A model generated the notes under the pieces. The model did not search any database, was not told where the DNA came from, and saw only the letters and a program-made list of their open reading frames with translations. 64,000 nucleotides of DNA from positions 5,952,001 to 6,016,000 of the forward strand of contig JAQJZZ010000010.1 of NCBI GenBank assembly GCA_030077755.1. Direction: 5' to 3'. Position 1 is the first letter of the stretch. Each line of letters begins with the position of its first letter. The stretch is from Filosporella fistucella (Eukaryota; Ascomycota; Leotiomycetes; Helotiales). The translations under genes and the position numbers were made by a program. Shown piece after piece: positions 46,476 through 58,628 of the stretch.

Positions 46476-49400
46476 GTCCCTATTCTTCCAATACATATTT
46501 ATTTTGACCCCTTTCACTAACAGAGATATAGCCTCACTATTGGTAGACCGGAGTGCCTCTGGCTTGGCAGAATGTTACGTCAATGTTAATATACTACGAA
46601 ATACTATTGGGTAAACTAAGAAAGCCACCACTACTTAAAACAAAAGCGGCTCATTTGTGAAGATGACTCTGCTAAATTTTGACTTGCCTTGCTTCCTTGA
46701 AATTCTCTGCTCCTCGGGCCGACGGAACCTTGCGTATGAATCTTCCCGTGATGTAGTCTAACCCCAGTTGTCGTAACCCTCGATATCTTGCCTAGTCTTA
46801 CATGAGTGGTATCTTGCCTAGGACAAAAACCGGCAATTGTATTCCCATTTAATGGTACGAGTGAGAGGATTGCAGCTTCTTTAGTAGGAATAGTAACACG
46901 TTCGTGAAAGGCACCATGTCAAGGAGCAGTACTGATGACGAGGCCGAATGAGGACTTGACAAAAAGATTGATTATAAGGTCAGAAATACGTCCTAAGAAA
47001 ACTTTTCTCTTATACTCTATTTACACGTTAGCAAACGCTAGTGTCCTGGTCTATGTTCTCGTCACTTGATACACCTACACCCCAGACATTGACACCTCCT
47101 TATACTTGTACTGTGTTCATTCCGCCTTTCAAAATTATACAAAATTGTTCATCGATAGCTTTTAAAGAGCAGGGTCGTGCGCGTTTGAGTAGGGCTTCTT
47201 GTGGCAGAGAATGTTCAAGTTAAAGCATTAAGATGTATTCAGGGAACAGGGGCAACACGTGATAAACCACATGATTTAATCTAGATGCTATTCAGGCAAG
47301 ATGTTTCTGATGCATACAAGAGCTCGCGACGCTGTCTAGCTTGGTTTGTGCGCTTGGGCTCATAAACCGAGAGATATCATCATCATGGCTTTGGCATGAG
47401 ACGATGCTTGGCACGAACAGAGGATGGTACTTGCATCTACCCCCTCCCCTCAATATCAACTTGAGCATCGTGGAATACATCTCAAACAAGCTGGTTGATT
47501 GTGTACTCTATGACTAAGTTTTATGCAAGCATTAAGGGCTTCCAGCCAAATGAAGGACATGCCTCGGATGGGTATAGCTATCATGTGCAAAGGCGAGATG
47601 CCACTTTACCATCACATGTTTCTAGTCCAAAATGGTTCTATATCTTCCCCTCGTGAAATCCACTTCGCTAGAAGCACACGTCTGGCAACGGATAGTCAAG
47701 TTCCGTTACAATACTGAAGTGACAAGCAGGTTGCAATCACGAGAGAAGGGCGCTTAAAGGCAGTAATGACATGGTTCCGGCAAACCTGCCGCCAGTACAA
47801 AGTTCAATACAGCATCAATCGCTGCCATGGCATAGAAACACTGAGAAGCAAAGCAGACACTTGAAAGTTCAAGCTTGGATGATTTTGTGCCAGCCTCAGG
47901 AGAGTTCCGAAGTCTGTGTGGTCTGGACCGGCTAAAGTTGCATAAGGGAATACACAAGCAAAGCCATAAGGTAGAAAATGAATGCAAATTGTGCGGGGTA
48001 TATTCACTTCTTGCATGCCAAAAGATGGGTCCTTCAACCCGTTTCATATCACAAAACTATGTAGACACGATTCAGGTGTCTCCTCCCACGTGCATATCAC
48101 ATGATATAACATCAGTTATCACTGGAGCCCATCCCCTCCAATGCTGACATCAGATCTGCGATGCAAACGCCTCGCAATGATACCTGAGACACTATCCACT
48201 GGGTGTGACGACATTGACATACGACACAAGCAAACAAAATGCTTTTGGCTATGATTGCTTCTCTGGCCTCGCCTGGGAAAATTCAGGGGACATTCCAGGG
48301 GTTTGTATCAGGAAGACTATCATTACTCGATACACTCATCGATCTTCAATGGGATCTTTGTGGATCGTCAAGATAAATTGATAGATACCATCTGTTCCAG
48401 ATTAATGCTTTTTACCTGACATAGTCACCGCTACTTGTGCAGCTTCCAAGAATCTTGGACGGGCGCCAACTGGACGCCATAATTACTAGCTCAACCGCTT
48501 TTAGACTTGAAGCTAGAAATACCAAACTCAAAGTATGCAAGATTATCTCAAGAGTTATGGGAGGTTGCTGCAACCAACTGGAAGGGAGGACGGCTCGTTA
48601 AAAGCTGCAGGTGTGGAAGCAATGGAAGGGATTACTCCTCTATGAAATGACCAATTGGAAGTGGACACTATGATGATCAAGACCTTCATACATTTGGCTG
48701 CTGTGTAATCTTGTATGACTTTCAAGAGCGCTCGGCTGGCCGTGTCGAGAAGACCAAATGATGCGTTTCGGCAGTCGAATAATGGTTTTCTTCAACAGGG
48801 TGAGCAGTTCGTCGCTTGGATGCAGGAGGATATTGCTGAATATAAAATGGGATGATGTTGAAGAAGCAGAAACGGCTATGGGCTGGTTTGTGTTTCCGGT
48901 ACTCGCTGGATTGACTGGATCGAAAGAGAGCGGACCCTTTTTCTGTTGCTATTCGGGGTTCACGGGTCTGCGACGTGGTTCGTTCTGCTTGGGAGTGAGA
49001 CCACCTCAATCGGGGCTGGTGTGATTACCCCACATTTGGCCTCAAAGAGAGACAGACAGACACGACTTCAATTCAAGTTCCTGCCAGGGGTGGCCCTCGT
49101 CGAGTCGACAAAGAAACTCCACCCAGATTTGATTGATTGGGCAGCCGATACGCTAGTGGAATCATACTCAATTCCTATTGGCTACTAGCCGAGCGCCAAC
49201 GTCACTAAGATGGGAAAGCTTAATATGTGGTTCAACACAATCGGCTGGCCTTCCTTCTTTCTTCCCCTCTCTCTATCTTCCTACCTCTGACTTCTCCTAC
49301 CAAACTCACCTACATATTGACCACACCTCAACCCTCAAACACCTTCTCCTTCGATTCCTCTTCCCACATCGCAACATTCTCCATTACATTGAGATCTTGC

Positions 49401-49669
49401 ACACATCTGCGAATCCAACTCGGTCCCATTCCTCAACGATAAGCCTTCATACCGGGCGTATTCTGCGTGAATGACATAGCTCCCAGCCAGGCGAATTCGA
49501 AGAGCGAGCATAACCCCGAGAACAAAGGACACACTCCATTCAACACCATTCAACAATCCCCAAGCTGAAGAGAGCAGCCCAGGGTCATTGACGGAATCTC
49601 TCGTAAATACAAGCTTTCAGATCACAAATCACCTCACGGATCACCCTTTACCTACAATCATCCTACATA
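46476..49669. other. Three-kilobase intergenic region without a supported gene
   Basis: Scattered frames of 60-98 codons (47041, 47523, 47754, 48758, 48946, 49178) show no domain or signal peptide that I can defend. From about 49,240 to 49,660 the plus strand is pyrimidine-rich (CTTCCTTCTTTCTTCCCCTC), which fits the promoter and leader of the gene at 49670. Confidence 0.45.
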
Positions 49670-50512
49670 ATGTCTACCAACAACGGCAATATCACTCCTC
49701 CCAACGATGCCTCCTCTCGAAATCGACGTGGCTCCTTCACCACTCAAACCTTCAACAATATCTTTGGCAGATCTAATAGCACATCGGGTAGTCCGACTGC
49801 TCCATTCCCAGGTCCCATTACAACCGCTGCGGCCAATGATCAACGTCGACGCATGTCAATCTCTACACTCGGATTATCCGGTACATCTCCAACTCAAACA
49901 TCCCCCTTCCCATTCGGTGGTAGACGTGGCAGTGTATCAACCGCAGGTTCCGATGCTATCGATGAAAGTGCAATCGAAGATGATGAAGGACCCGGTCGAA
50001 GCAATCCTACTACACCATTCACACGACGTATGTCATTTGGAGCACAAGCAATGCGATCTGTGAGAGGTAGTGGTAGCCCAGGTACGACTGGTAGATCTCC
50101 CTCCTATACTACCTCTACATTACCCCCAATTGCAGCAGGACCGAGAAGCTCTCGATCCGTCGCAAAGGATGGAGCTGTGACTCCTCCAAAAGCTCAGACA
50201 CAGGCAAGCATGCAATCAAAGCCAAGAACTGCATCTGACTATCCCGTTTCCGCTCGTCCAGGTGAAGGTGGTGGCTTCAACTGGTCTGAGCAACTTAGGT
50301 CTCGTGCCGAGAGTTCCGTCTCTCAGAGTCAGCGTCCTTCTTTCTCCACCTCCTCGACCACTAAAGCCATGCCGATTCATGAGCGAGCTAAGAGTGTCAG
50401 CGAGATGCCTGCTCCTCCTACTCATGTTCCCGCACCTGCTCCTAGACCCGAGCGAAAGAAGCCCGATGCATTCCAGGAGCGAATTCTCAAGGGAGATTTT
50501 TACATGGATTAG
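49670..50512 (+). CDS. Ser/Thr-rich disordered protein with conserved-looking C-terminus, 280 aa
   Basis: Single-exon gene with a long pyrimidine-rich leader. The sequence is dominated by Ser, Thr, Pro, Gly and Arg. It contains repeated basic-Ser phosphorylation-like motifs (RNRRGSF, RRRMSIS, GRRGSVS, TRRMSFG, KSVSEMP), typical of basophilic kinase sites and possible 14-3-3 docking. A short acidic patch DAIDESAIEDDEGPGR interrupts them. The end RKKPDAFQERILKGDFYMD is ordered and looks like a conserved motif. I do not know a gene name. It is probably a phosphoprotein in the cytosol or nucleus; the function is not inferred further. Confidence 0.8.
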   Translation: MSTNNGNITPPNDASSRNRRGSFTTQTFNNIFGRSNSTSGSPTAPFPGPITTAAANDQRRRMSISTLGLSGTSPTQTSPFPFGGRRGSVSTAGSDAIDESAIEDDEGPGRSNPTTPFTRRMSFGAQAMRSVRGSGSPGTTGRSPSYTTSTLPPIAAGPRSSRSVAKDGAVTPPKAQTQASMQSKPRTASDYPVSARPGEGGGFNWSEQLRSRAESSVSQSQRPSFSTSSTTKAMPIHERAKSVSEMPAPPTHVPAPAPRPERKKPDAFQERILKGDFYMD

Positions 50513-53500
50513 GGTATTCGGAAACGACTTCTCTTCTTTGATGTTTGATTACGATTTTCTTTTCTTCAATATTACCTTATGACAGGGCGTTGCAGGAGTT
50601 GGAGCGATGGCAGAGCGCCTGGCACAAATTCGAATAGTATGATCGATCAACTGGAGGAAATGAGAGTGTACGCTGGACGTTTCATTCTTGAATTTGGGAC
50701 AAAACTTGATGCTGATTAATAGGCAAAAGTGATCCTGGGCGTTTGCTATTGGTGGTTTGATGATTGATGAGTTTCATTTCTTGTTGATGCTTTGGCAATG
50801 GGGGTTGGGATGGATTGGGATGGATTGCGGGCGCTATGCGCACATTGTAGCTGTAGGTTAGCTCAATAAGACGAAGGTTAATTTTATGTTCTGGTTTCGG
50901 TGATTGACTTTATTTGCACGCTTGCTATTTGCTGTTTCTATACTAGATCCGTGTGAGGGTTTTGCTGATGTCAATTTCTTGGAATATGATATTTCAGATG
51001 CAACTCTAACTCGTGCTAGCTAAGACTTTCCACTTATACTCTGGAAAATCATCAGTAATGAGGCTAGCAGTCCCGTGTATTGACGATGTTACCCTCCGCT
51101 AGCTACCAAGAAGACAGCCAATTATTCTTCAGTGGCTGACTATAAACCACATATATCTCCCCAGAAGCATATCAACTTCCTCATTTAGTAAGAAAACTCT
51201 CAAATTGACGCTCAGTCGAGAAGCCAGTAGAATCGTAACGTCACTAGTCGTCTAAGCGATATATATACAACTCTAACAAAGTCTCGCTCGTGCTGTCTCG
51301 TCAAGCAGAACTTGAATGCGCAAGCGTGCGTAGAGAGTTATATCTGGGTATTTGACAGTGATCTATGGTATCTCAAATAGGGACGAAAATAACCATAGTT
51401 CCTTCGGAGTACTAGCATCTAGCTGAGGATTCTTCTCTCAAGAAGATCTTGACCTGTATCTCAAGATGTTTCGCTGCGAAGAAGAGGGTAGCATATCATG
51501 CTTAGACTCAGTAGGCGGGGAAAGGGTATAACCATCTTAAACACCCTTTTCTTGACAGTAGAGCTGGTGTTGGATCTTCAACTATCAAGCTCTTGATTCT
51601 GATCTCAGAAACCGATTTATACCAGGTAGGAAATCTTTAAACTTAGACAATATGAATAATCGCTCGCTGCATGCGAGGAAACATCCTGCGGTGCCTTGGA
51701 TCTTACATACAATTCTATATACCCCAATAATTTTCCATCTCCTGCGCTGGTTGTCCAATGGGACAACAATTCTGGTTGCGGAACTGTCATTTCGGCATAT
51801 GTTTTAGGATCTCATGCACCTACAGCCCGGACCGAAGTAGATTTGTCCTAGGCTTATCTCGAACACCAACATCTCAAAGTTTTGAATCTCTGGTCCCGCG
51901 ATCTTGGTGTGGTTTTTGTTACAGGGCGATTCCAGACCCGCTGATTTGGACGATGTTCGTACTGATATATTAGCAAGTGGTATGAGCAATGCCACGAGGG
52001 GGAATCAATTTCTAGTGTGCTATCTACATGCCCATCAGCTTGTTTCAGTAGGAGCACCCAGCTCTCAATCATTGGAAGCGTGAAAGATAGAGAAATAGCC
52101 CTCGATTACCATGTCTAAGGCACATGCCTAAATACAGCGTTAAACTCAGGTGGAGGATTCCGCAATGTGGTCTAACGACCTCATTCTGCGGAAAAAGAAC
52201 ATCTTGCCAACAAGAACCGACTGCTCGATCGTTCTTATTATTTTAGAGCGTACCCCGCAATCTCTTTTCACGCCGCAAATCATCTTCCTGCCTTATTTTG
52301 TTTTTAATATGTTTACATGATGCATAGGGAAAACCTGCTCTACAACCATCTTCGCTTCCAGAACGCGAAGATAAATGGAAAGAGTATGAACACTGGGGAG
52401 AGAAGTGCACGGTTCTTGAGTTGCATTCTGTGTGGGACTTTGCGAGCTTTTAGGGATGTCGGATTCGATTTGTGGCTGTGAAGAGATGGACTTTTTGCAT
52501 GGTAAGATGACATCTTGTTACTAGGATTGGGATGCTGAGGTCTGAGAGGATGGTGGATTCTTATTTGACTATGCTTTGAGGAGAGGTAGATATAAATTTA
52601 TGTTTCTAAGCACAGATCTGGGAGCTGCAGCAAACGAAGAATCTATTTCTATGCAGTTCGCGCGTAATCATAACTTGGGGGTGGAGAATATATACTTCGG
52701 TGAATACCCTTTCTGGCACTGGAAAACTTATACATCGCCTCCATCCCTTCCATCGCATTTCCAAGAGCATTGTTCTATTGGATCCGGCGCAGATGCCTTC
52801 ATTTTCTGAATAACCCCCCGTGTATTACACACCCGAAGTCAAGGGATGCAAGGCGCGAGAGCGCACTCGCGTAAAAAGGGGTAAAAGTGGGACCATTTGG
52901 ACGTCCTGCATCACAACCCTTACCATGAAATAGACGACCTTCTCATTTGTATGTTGTACTCGACAGCATTCTTATTGAACTAAATAGCTAATTGGAAGGC
53001 TAATGCTGAATGATTTGAACCCGGGAGTTGAAATTGTGATGAGGGGATTGGGTGCGTTGGAAATTTGTTTTCATGGGGAGCTTTCGGCTTTCGAGTGTGA
53101 TATATGGATGCGAGTCGTGGAATGTGGGGTGGTGGCGAAAGAAGACCTCCATATGTTCGATGATACTGCACTTCATTGTTATAGCTTTGTGAATAATTCG
53201 AAACTCTCGTGGGGTATAGCAGTGGCGAAGGCAGAGCAGAGCAAAATCTGGTGTCAATGAACTTAATGAAGTCAGTTCGATGCCTGCAAATATAAACGAG
53301 TCGATCGATATTCAAGTAAAACACAGTGATGGAGATACCCCATTAATGTAGTTGGAAAATCATCACTTAAGAAGAGAGGATAAACATCATTCCTCATTTC
53401 CATCGCAATGGTTTTGGAACTGAAATCAGTCGCAGTTTTAGCATTTCTGAGGCCACATTCTGCAACAAGCGCCTGCCCATGAAATTTGTTAATAAGGTTC

Positions 53501-55050
53501 TCTTTATCAATTTTTCCTTTCAGCGAGGGTTTGGTATGTTTGATAGGAAGGCCGGCGATGTGCAACAGTCATCAATGAAGCCGGCAATTACCGCAGTGTC
53601 CAGACAACCAAAATTTGCTATGTTCGACAGTGACCGGGGTTTGGCGATGTGCAACAAATGCTGGTAAATTGAGCTGATAAGATGGCAAATTCCGTTGTGT
53701 GTATTGGATGAGAGTTTGACGGTTTTGACAAGGGTTGGGTCGATGTGCAACAAAGTTCGAAGCAGAGAAAGAAGGGTGGCATTGAGACAGAATCTCCGGG
53801 ATCCTGTTAACAAGTAGAAAACCTTCATCATCTAAGGGCCAAGAGAATTGGAATACAGATGTAGTAGCCATGTAGTTTGAGAAATCTTATTGATTCGATC
53901 ATGTTCAATGTAAATTGTCTATTTCTGAATCCTCAATTGGGCTTTGAGAACCTATTATCAAGAAGAGCCCTCCTCTTTATTAAGCCACAAAATATGTATG
54001 GAATGCAATGAGAAATGGTAAAAGAACTATAATCTACTCAAGCTATCTTTTAAAGCTATATATTCATCTAAAACAAATGGGCCTTTCTTTTCCATTTGCT
54101 CTCTTTGACCAGGGTTATGCAATGTATGACAAAAGTCTGCATAGTCCGAGTGTCGCAACTTAGGAAACTCATTTCCCTTAATTGGGACTGGCAGCGTGGA
54201 GATGTTATGCGCAAGAGGTGTAGCTAGAATGGCTCCTAAGTTTGGTTCTGTTTGAAAAGTTGCGATGTGCATCAGGATTCAAGGAAATTGAAATCGTTGA
54301 ACCAGGAGCAGATGGCACCTAAATTTCAACTTCTTAGTTTGGTGAACAGAGAAGTTTGGGAAACGTTTGCTATAAATGATTGCTACGTGTCAATAATTCT
54401 GCAATCGTATTTTGACAAAGACTAAGATAGCAGAACAAAGTAAATTTCTACTCTGCTGTGCTATATCTTTTGGTGAATTTACATGAATGATGCAAATCTT
54501 TCCTGAAAGACCATCTCAAAGGCTTTTTAAATCCTGCCATCGTGTAAAATGATATGAAAATTATGCCAGCGTATCAAAAGCTATACGATGGATCGTTTCT
54601 CAGTGGATTTATAATACAAGGGATTATCTCTTCTAAAAATATTGCTCTCCTTGCTTCTCTATATCAGCTCGATAATCTCCACTTCTGAAATAACCTCTAT
54701 AATAATCAAAAGAAAAAAAACTATAATGAGAAGAAGAAAGAGCATAGTTGAAAGAGCAAGCTTAAGTTTAACCTAGAAAACAGATCATACTATTATCTGA
54801 ATTCATCCCGGTCTATGGGACAGGAATTAGCAATCCTATTGTAATAAAATCTTGAAAAGGCTTTGCCTCAACCAGACAACTCAACTATAACACTTTCAAA
54901 ACTTTCCTCTATAACAACTTTAAACACAACTTTGCCAAGAGTCCTTTGAAGACTTGATACCTCTTGTTCTCATTTCACAAGCTTTGATACTTTAGACAAC
55001 TTACTCTCTCTCTATCTCTGTCGTGCATTCGGATTACCAATAAAATTATA
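50513..55050. other. Largest gene-poor region, 4.5 kb
   Basis: No supported gene. The first about 500 bp are the 3' region of the Ser-rich gene. A phrase CGATGTGCAACA recurs at about 53558, 53644 and 53740 (spacing 86 and 96 bases), with a looser copy near 54263 (CGATGTGCATCA), so a diverged repeat or relic lies at 53.5-54.3 kb. The stretch 54,300-54,950 is AT-rich. The last part includes the leader of the BTB gene at 55581. Confidence 0.45.
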
Positions 55051-55460
55051 TCCCCTTGATCGATACCGCTGCAATATTACCTACCCGTTAATCTCCCTGC
55101 GATTGATACCACCGCAAAGATACTACTATGTGAATACCTCTGCCTCAATCTCCCCGTGATCGATGCCACCGCAAAGATACTACTATGTGAATACCTCTGC
55201 CTCAATCTCTCCCTGATCGATACCACCGCAAGGAGCCCCCGTGTCAATATCCCTGTGTCAGTCTCCCCGCGATCGATACCACCGCAAAGACACTGCCCCG
55301 TGATTACCTCTGCCTCAATCTCCCCCTGATCGATACCACCGCAAGGAGCCCCCGCGTTAACATCTCTATGTCAATATCTCCGCGATCGATACCACCGCAA
55401 CAGTACCGCCGCGCTAGTTCCTCTCCCTCAATATCCCCGCGATCGATACCACCGCAAGGA
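55051..55460 (+). repeat. 57-bp minisatellite, about eight copies
   Basis: The core GATCGATACCACCGCAA (with small variants) recurs at 55058, 55101, 55158, 55215, 55271, 55328, 55384 and 55441. Spacing is 56-57 bp except for the first step of 43 bp. Between cores, two alternating fillers are seen: one with AAGATACTACTATGTGAATACC-like text and one with AAGGAGCCCCC. The array ends about 120 bp before the ATG of the BTB-like gene and is probably in its 5' leader or promoter. Confidence 0.88.
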
Positions 55461-55580
55461 GCCCCTACAAGCGATACCGCCGCAACGACACCACCACAAC
55501 CATATCCTCAGGTCAATATCCCCGCGAACAACACAACTGCAAGAGACAACCGTGACAACATCACCACAAACTGAGTCAAG

Positions 55581-57620
55581 ATGGACTTCAATCCACATGA
55601 GCTTACGCCTGCTAATGCGGGCTATCAATCTCAATCAAGTAATATTGCTCAGCAACCTCTTGATCTTGCAGTGCTTGATCCTGCGTAAGTACTTCCAAAG
55701 CGTCATAATATCAAACTAACTCATCGCCGCAGTTTGTTCGTACAACCCACCAACCCCGTTCTTCAAGAGACATCGTCCTATGCAGCCAACCTGTCTTTTG
55801 GTTCGCCTGATGAACACGTCACATCGTCATCTTCTACCTTTCAAGCATCTCAGAACACTGAGACCCGAACCCAGTTTCCAAGTACCTCACCCGGTGTACC
55901 CAATGCTTTCATGCCCACTAGGAACACGTACGAGCAAGTCCAATCAACTGAGCATCCATTCGCCGAACAATACCCTACTGGGGATTATTTCCAACAAGGA
56001 TCTGATCATTCAGCATACGAAACTTCCTTGGAATTCCCAACTACTACTTTCACGACTGCAACCCCTGAGGTTATCGAGCCAGCGATTGACCACCCACAAA
56101 CATTTGACCCACTGGCATTCAACCCAAGAATCCCTTCATTTTCTGCTACCCCCGCGGTTGAGCTCGTCAAATTCACTTTCAAAGAGACAAGCGGAGCTAA
56201 AATGGTAGTCCAAGTTGCCAAGCATACCGTCCTTTCACAATCGGTGTTTCTTCACGACATATTTGTCAAATCTGGATACAAGACCTGTCCTCTTCGTGTC
56301 AGCACTTGCAAGGCAGGTTATCTTCTTGTGTACTGGCTTCACCATAAGTCATTCGAAGGTGCACCTCCAGAGTACTACTGCAAATATGATTACCAACTTC
56401 AGCTGGTCGAGATATGGATTGCAGCAAATGCCCTTGAGCTTTCAGATCTCCAAAACGCAACCCTTCTGGCCATTGCTGAGGAGCGCGAGAAGAGCAAAGT
56501 CATGAGCTTTAACGCAACATGGTATGCTTACCAGCATTCACCTCGGGGATGTAGCCTTCGTAATTGGATGTGTCATCAGTACATCTTGAGACTTAATCCC
56601 AACTCAATCGAACAATTTCAACATCCATACCCCTCTGAGATGTTGATCGATATTTGGAAGCATAACAACCAATATCTTGACTGTGCGAATCCACGCCTTA
56701 CCATGTCACGGATTCCTATCACCGAATACTTCGAAATTCCAAAGATCGGTACTGATTCCACTGGATTGATTGATACCACTGTTCTTGCAGCTACACAAGA
56801 TACACCAGTCAATGATTTGAGCAGCCAAAATGTCACTTCTGATCCAATTGTCTCTGCTGGCTCTTCCGCAACCAAGTATCAACTTGGAAAACGAACCTTG
56901 GAACAACTTGATGATGGCGAAGATACTGTGGAGAAGGAAGGTCACGTCAACAAGAAGGTTTCGTCCACCCCTCTTAACCGAAGTGTTCAGGATGGCAACT
57001 CTGTTGCTCACGCCGCCATTGCAACTTCGAATAACGCCGCACATGCTATCTCCAACGATGTCAGCTCTTATACCTCAGATGGATTTGCTCACATGTTCCA
57101 ACCGACTTTTCCAGTTCATCCTCACAGAGCAAACACAGCATTCACGTCACGTGACAACATCGCTCCTAGCTCATTCAACAGCAATGGCACGACATCATCA
57201 GTGGGAGGCGTCCAAGTGAATTCCAATTCTCAAACCTATATAAGTAGGATGTCGACGTTCACAAACCGAGAATCCGCTACTACGTCCGGCATCTTTATCT
57301 CCGAGTCGGGGGAGGGCAACCCCGCCGGACCCGGACGGCTGCAGAAGGCGTACTCCAAGAGGTACCCACAAACCGAGGACGCGAACTTTGAAAAGTTCAG
57401 AGTCCAGGGGAGTGGGTACCTGTTGGAGTCCAATGGTGGACGTGTGCTCTCACGGGGGGAACTGGAGAGGGAGTTCCACGTGAGCTCCTTCGGAACAATC
57501 GGAGGGGAGAAGCTGCGCGGGCAGGAGGAGTCTCCTTTTGGAGCTCCTGACACTCCAGATTTGTCTGGCTATGGTTCCTACCCTGGCCAGTACGAGTCTC
57601 CTTACCCTGATTTTGAGTAA
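55581..57620 (+). CDS. Large protein with a divergent BTB-like domain, 663 aa
   Basis: Two exons (55581-55684, 55733-57620; 1,992 nt). The first about 170 residues are disordered and rich in Gln, Ser, Thr and Pro (MDFNPHELTPANAGYQSQSS). A BTB-like fold is suggested at about 176-310: VELVKFTFKETSGAKMVVQV, HTVLSQSVFLHDIFVKSGY, then YDYQLQLVEIWIAANALELS and LQNATLLAIAEEREKS, matching the order of the intact BTB gene at 58.6 kb in a diverged form. Next come an acidic/basic linker (KRTLEQLDDGEDTVEKEGHV) and a Ser/Asn-rich region. From about codon 545 the DNA becomes GC-rich and the protein Gly/Glu/Pro-rich, ending YGSYPGQYESPYPDFE. It has a minisatellite before it and a hairpin over its stop codon. 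Function unknown. Confidence 0.75.
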
Positions 57621-57648
57621 GGAACCATGGCCAGACAAATCTGGAGTG
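57551..57648. repeat. Inverted repeat straddling a stop codon (28-bp arms, 42-bp loop)
   Basis: Arm 57551-57578 starts CACTCCAGATTTGTCTGG; its reverse complement is found at 57621-57648, with one mismatch in 28. The loop holds the last codons and the TAA (57618-57620) of the large BTB-like gene, and the right arm begins at the first base after the stop. In mRNA it would form a strong hairpin at translation termination. Confidence 0.9.
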
Positions 57649-57789
57649 TTTGCGGGTGGGGCGGCTTTCTGCTTTTTTGTACTTTTTCTTTTTTGTAGCC
57701 AATGCAGATGGCTGGGAGTTTTCGAGTTTTAGAATTTAAATTTTTACTTTGCTTTGTGTAATCTCCCGTGACGTGTTTGATAGAATTGT

Positions 57790-58260
57790 GAGTATGAGAA
57801 GTACCAGCCTAGCTACATGAAAGAAGCATACAATTTTTTGAATATTTCATGATTGGAGCTATTGACAATATCAATTCTTTGAAGCAGCATTGTATAATGA
57901 AGATATTATGAAGTAACAATCTGACTATATGATGAAAGTATGTAATTCTTTAACGGGGTCTAGCTTGGAGCTTCTGACAACCTCAAGCCTTCGAAGCAGC
58001 ATTGTAGAACGAAGCCTCCACAGAATGACAGCTTGGCTATGTACAATAGGTATATGATTCTCTAATGAATCCAGCTTGGTGCTTTGGACAACTTGAAAAC
58101 CTTTGACGTATTAATTGTAGAACGAAGACATCACGAAATGACAGCCTGATGATGTATCGAAACTATGTGATTCTCGAGTGATAGAACTTGGGGCTTTTGA
58201 TAACGTCAAACCCTCGATGTAACAATGGTAGAAAAAAAGACTTCACTAAATGAAAAGCCT
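57790..58260 (+). repeat. Four diverged tandem units of about 113 bp
   Basis: The phrase GCAGCATTGTATAATGAAG at 57883 recurs as GCAGCATTGTAGAACGAAG at about 57996, TTAATTGTAGAACGAAG near 58110 and CAATGGTAGAAAAAAAG near 58222. Flanking phrases (AATGACAGCxTG, ATGTGATTCTCxAxTGA, CTTGGxGCTTxTGACAAC) recur at the same spacing of 112-113 bases. Divergence rises toward the right. No frame is conserved. Confidence 0.75.
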
Positions 58261-58628
58261 GCTTTGAACATTAGATTTGCGTTTTTGTATATTTAGATGG
58301 TTGTTCTATTTATCCATTGTCAAAGACCCTCGATTATTCGAACAGACAGAAAGCTCTGAATATATGCAGAGAATATATGAATGACTCAATAGGAGTTGAT
58401 TTTGGGTAATCAGATTCGTCATAACTCTTTTGTGATCGCTCCTGCACAGAAACACGCTAATTTAGCCGCCCCAAAATGCCTATCTTGTTCCAAAAATTTT
58501 GCTACTTGATCAGAACCTTTCTACCTATTTGTAGTTCGAGTAGATCTTGCAACAGTCAACTCTGAACAAACCATTCCCAAGCTTAAAGCCTGCTCAACCA
58601 AAATCTCTGTCTGCGGCACCAAACAACG

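Noticed and set aside
55368..55574. Short frame ISPRSIPPQ... inside the minisatellite as a gene start
   Set aside because: It ends at a TGA just before the ATG of the BTB-like gene, and the repeat does not hold one frame across copies because some units are 56 bp.
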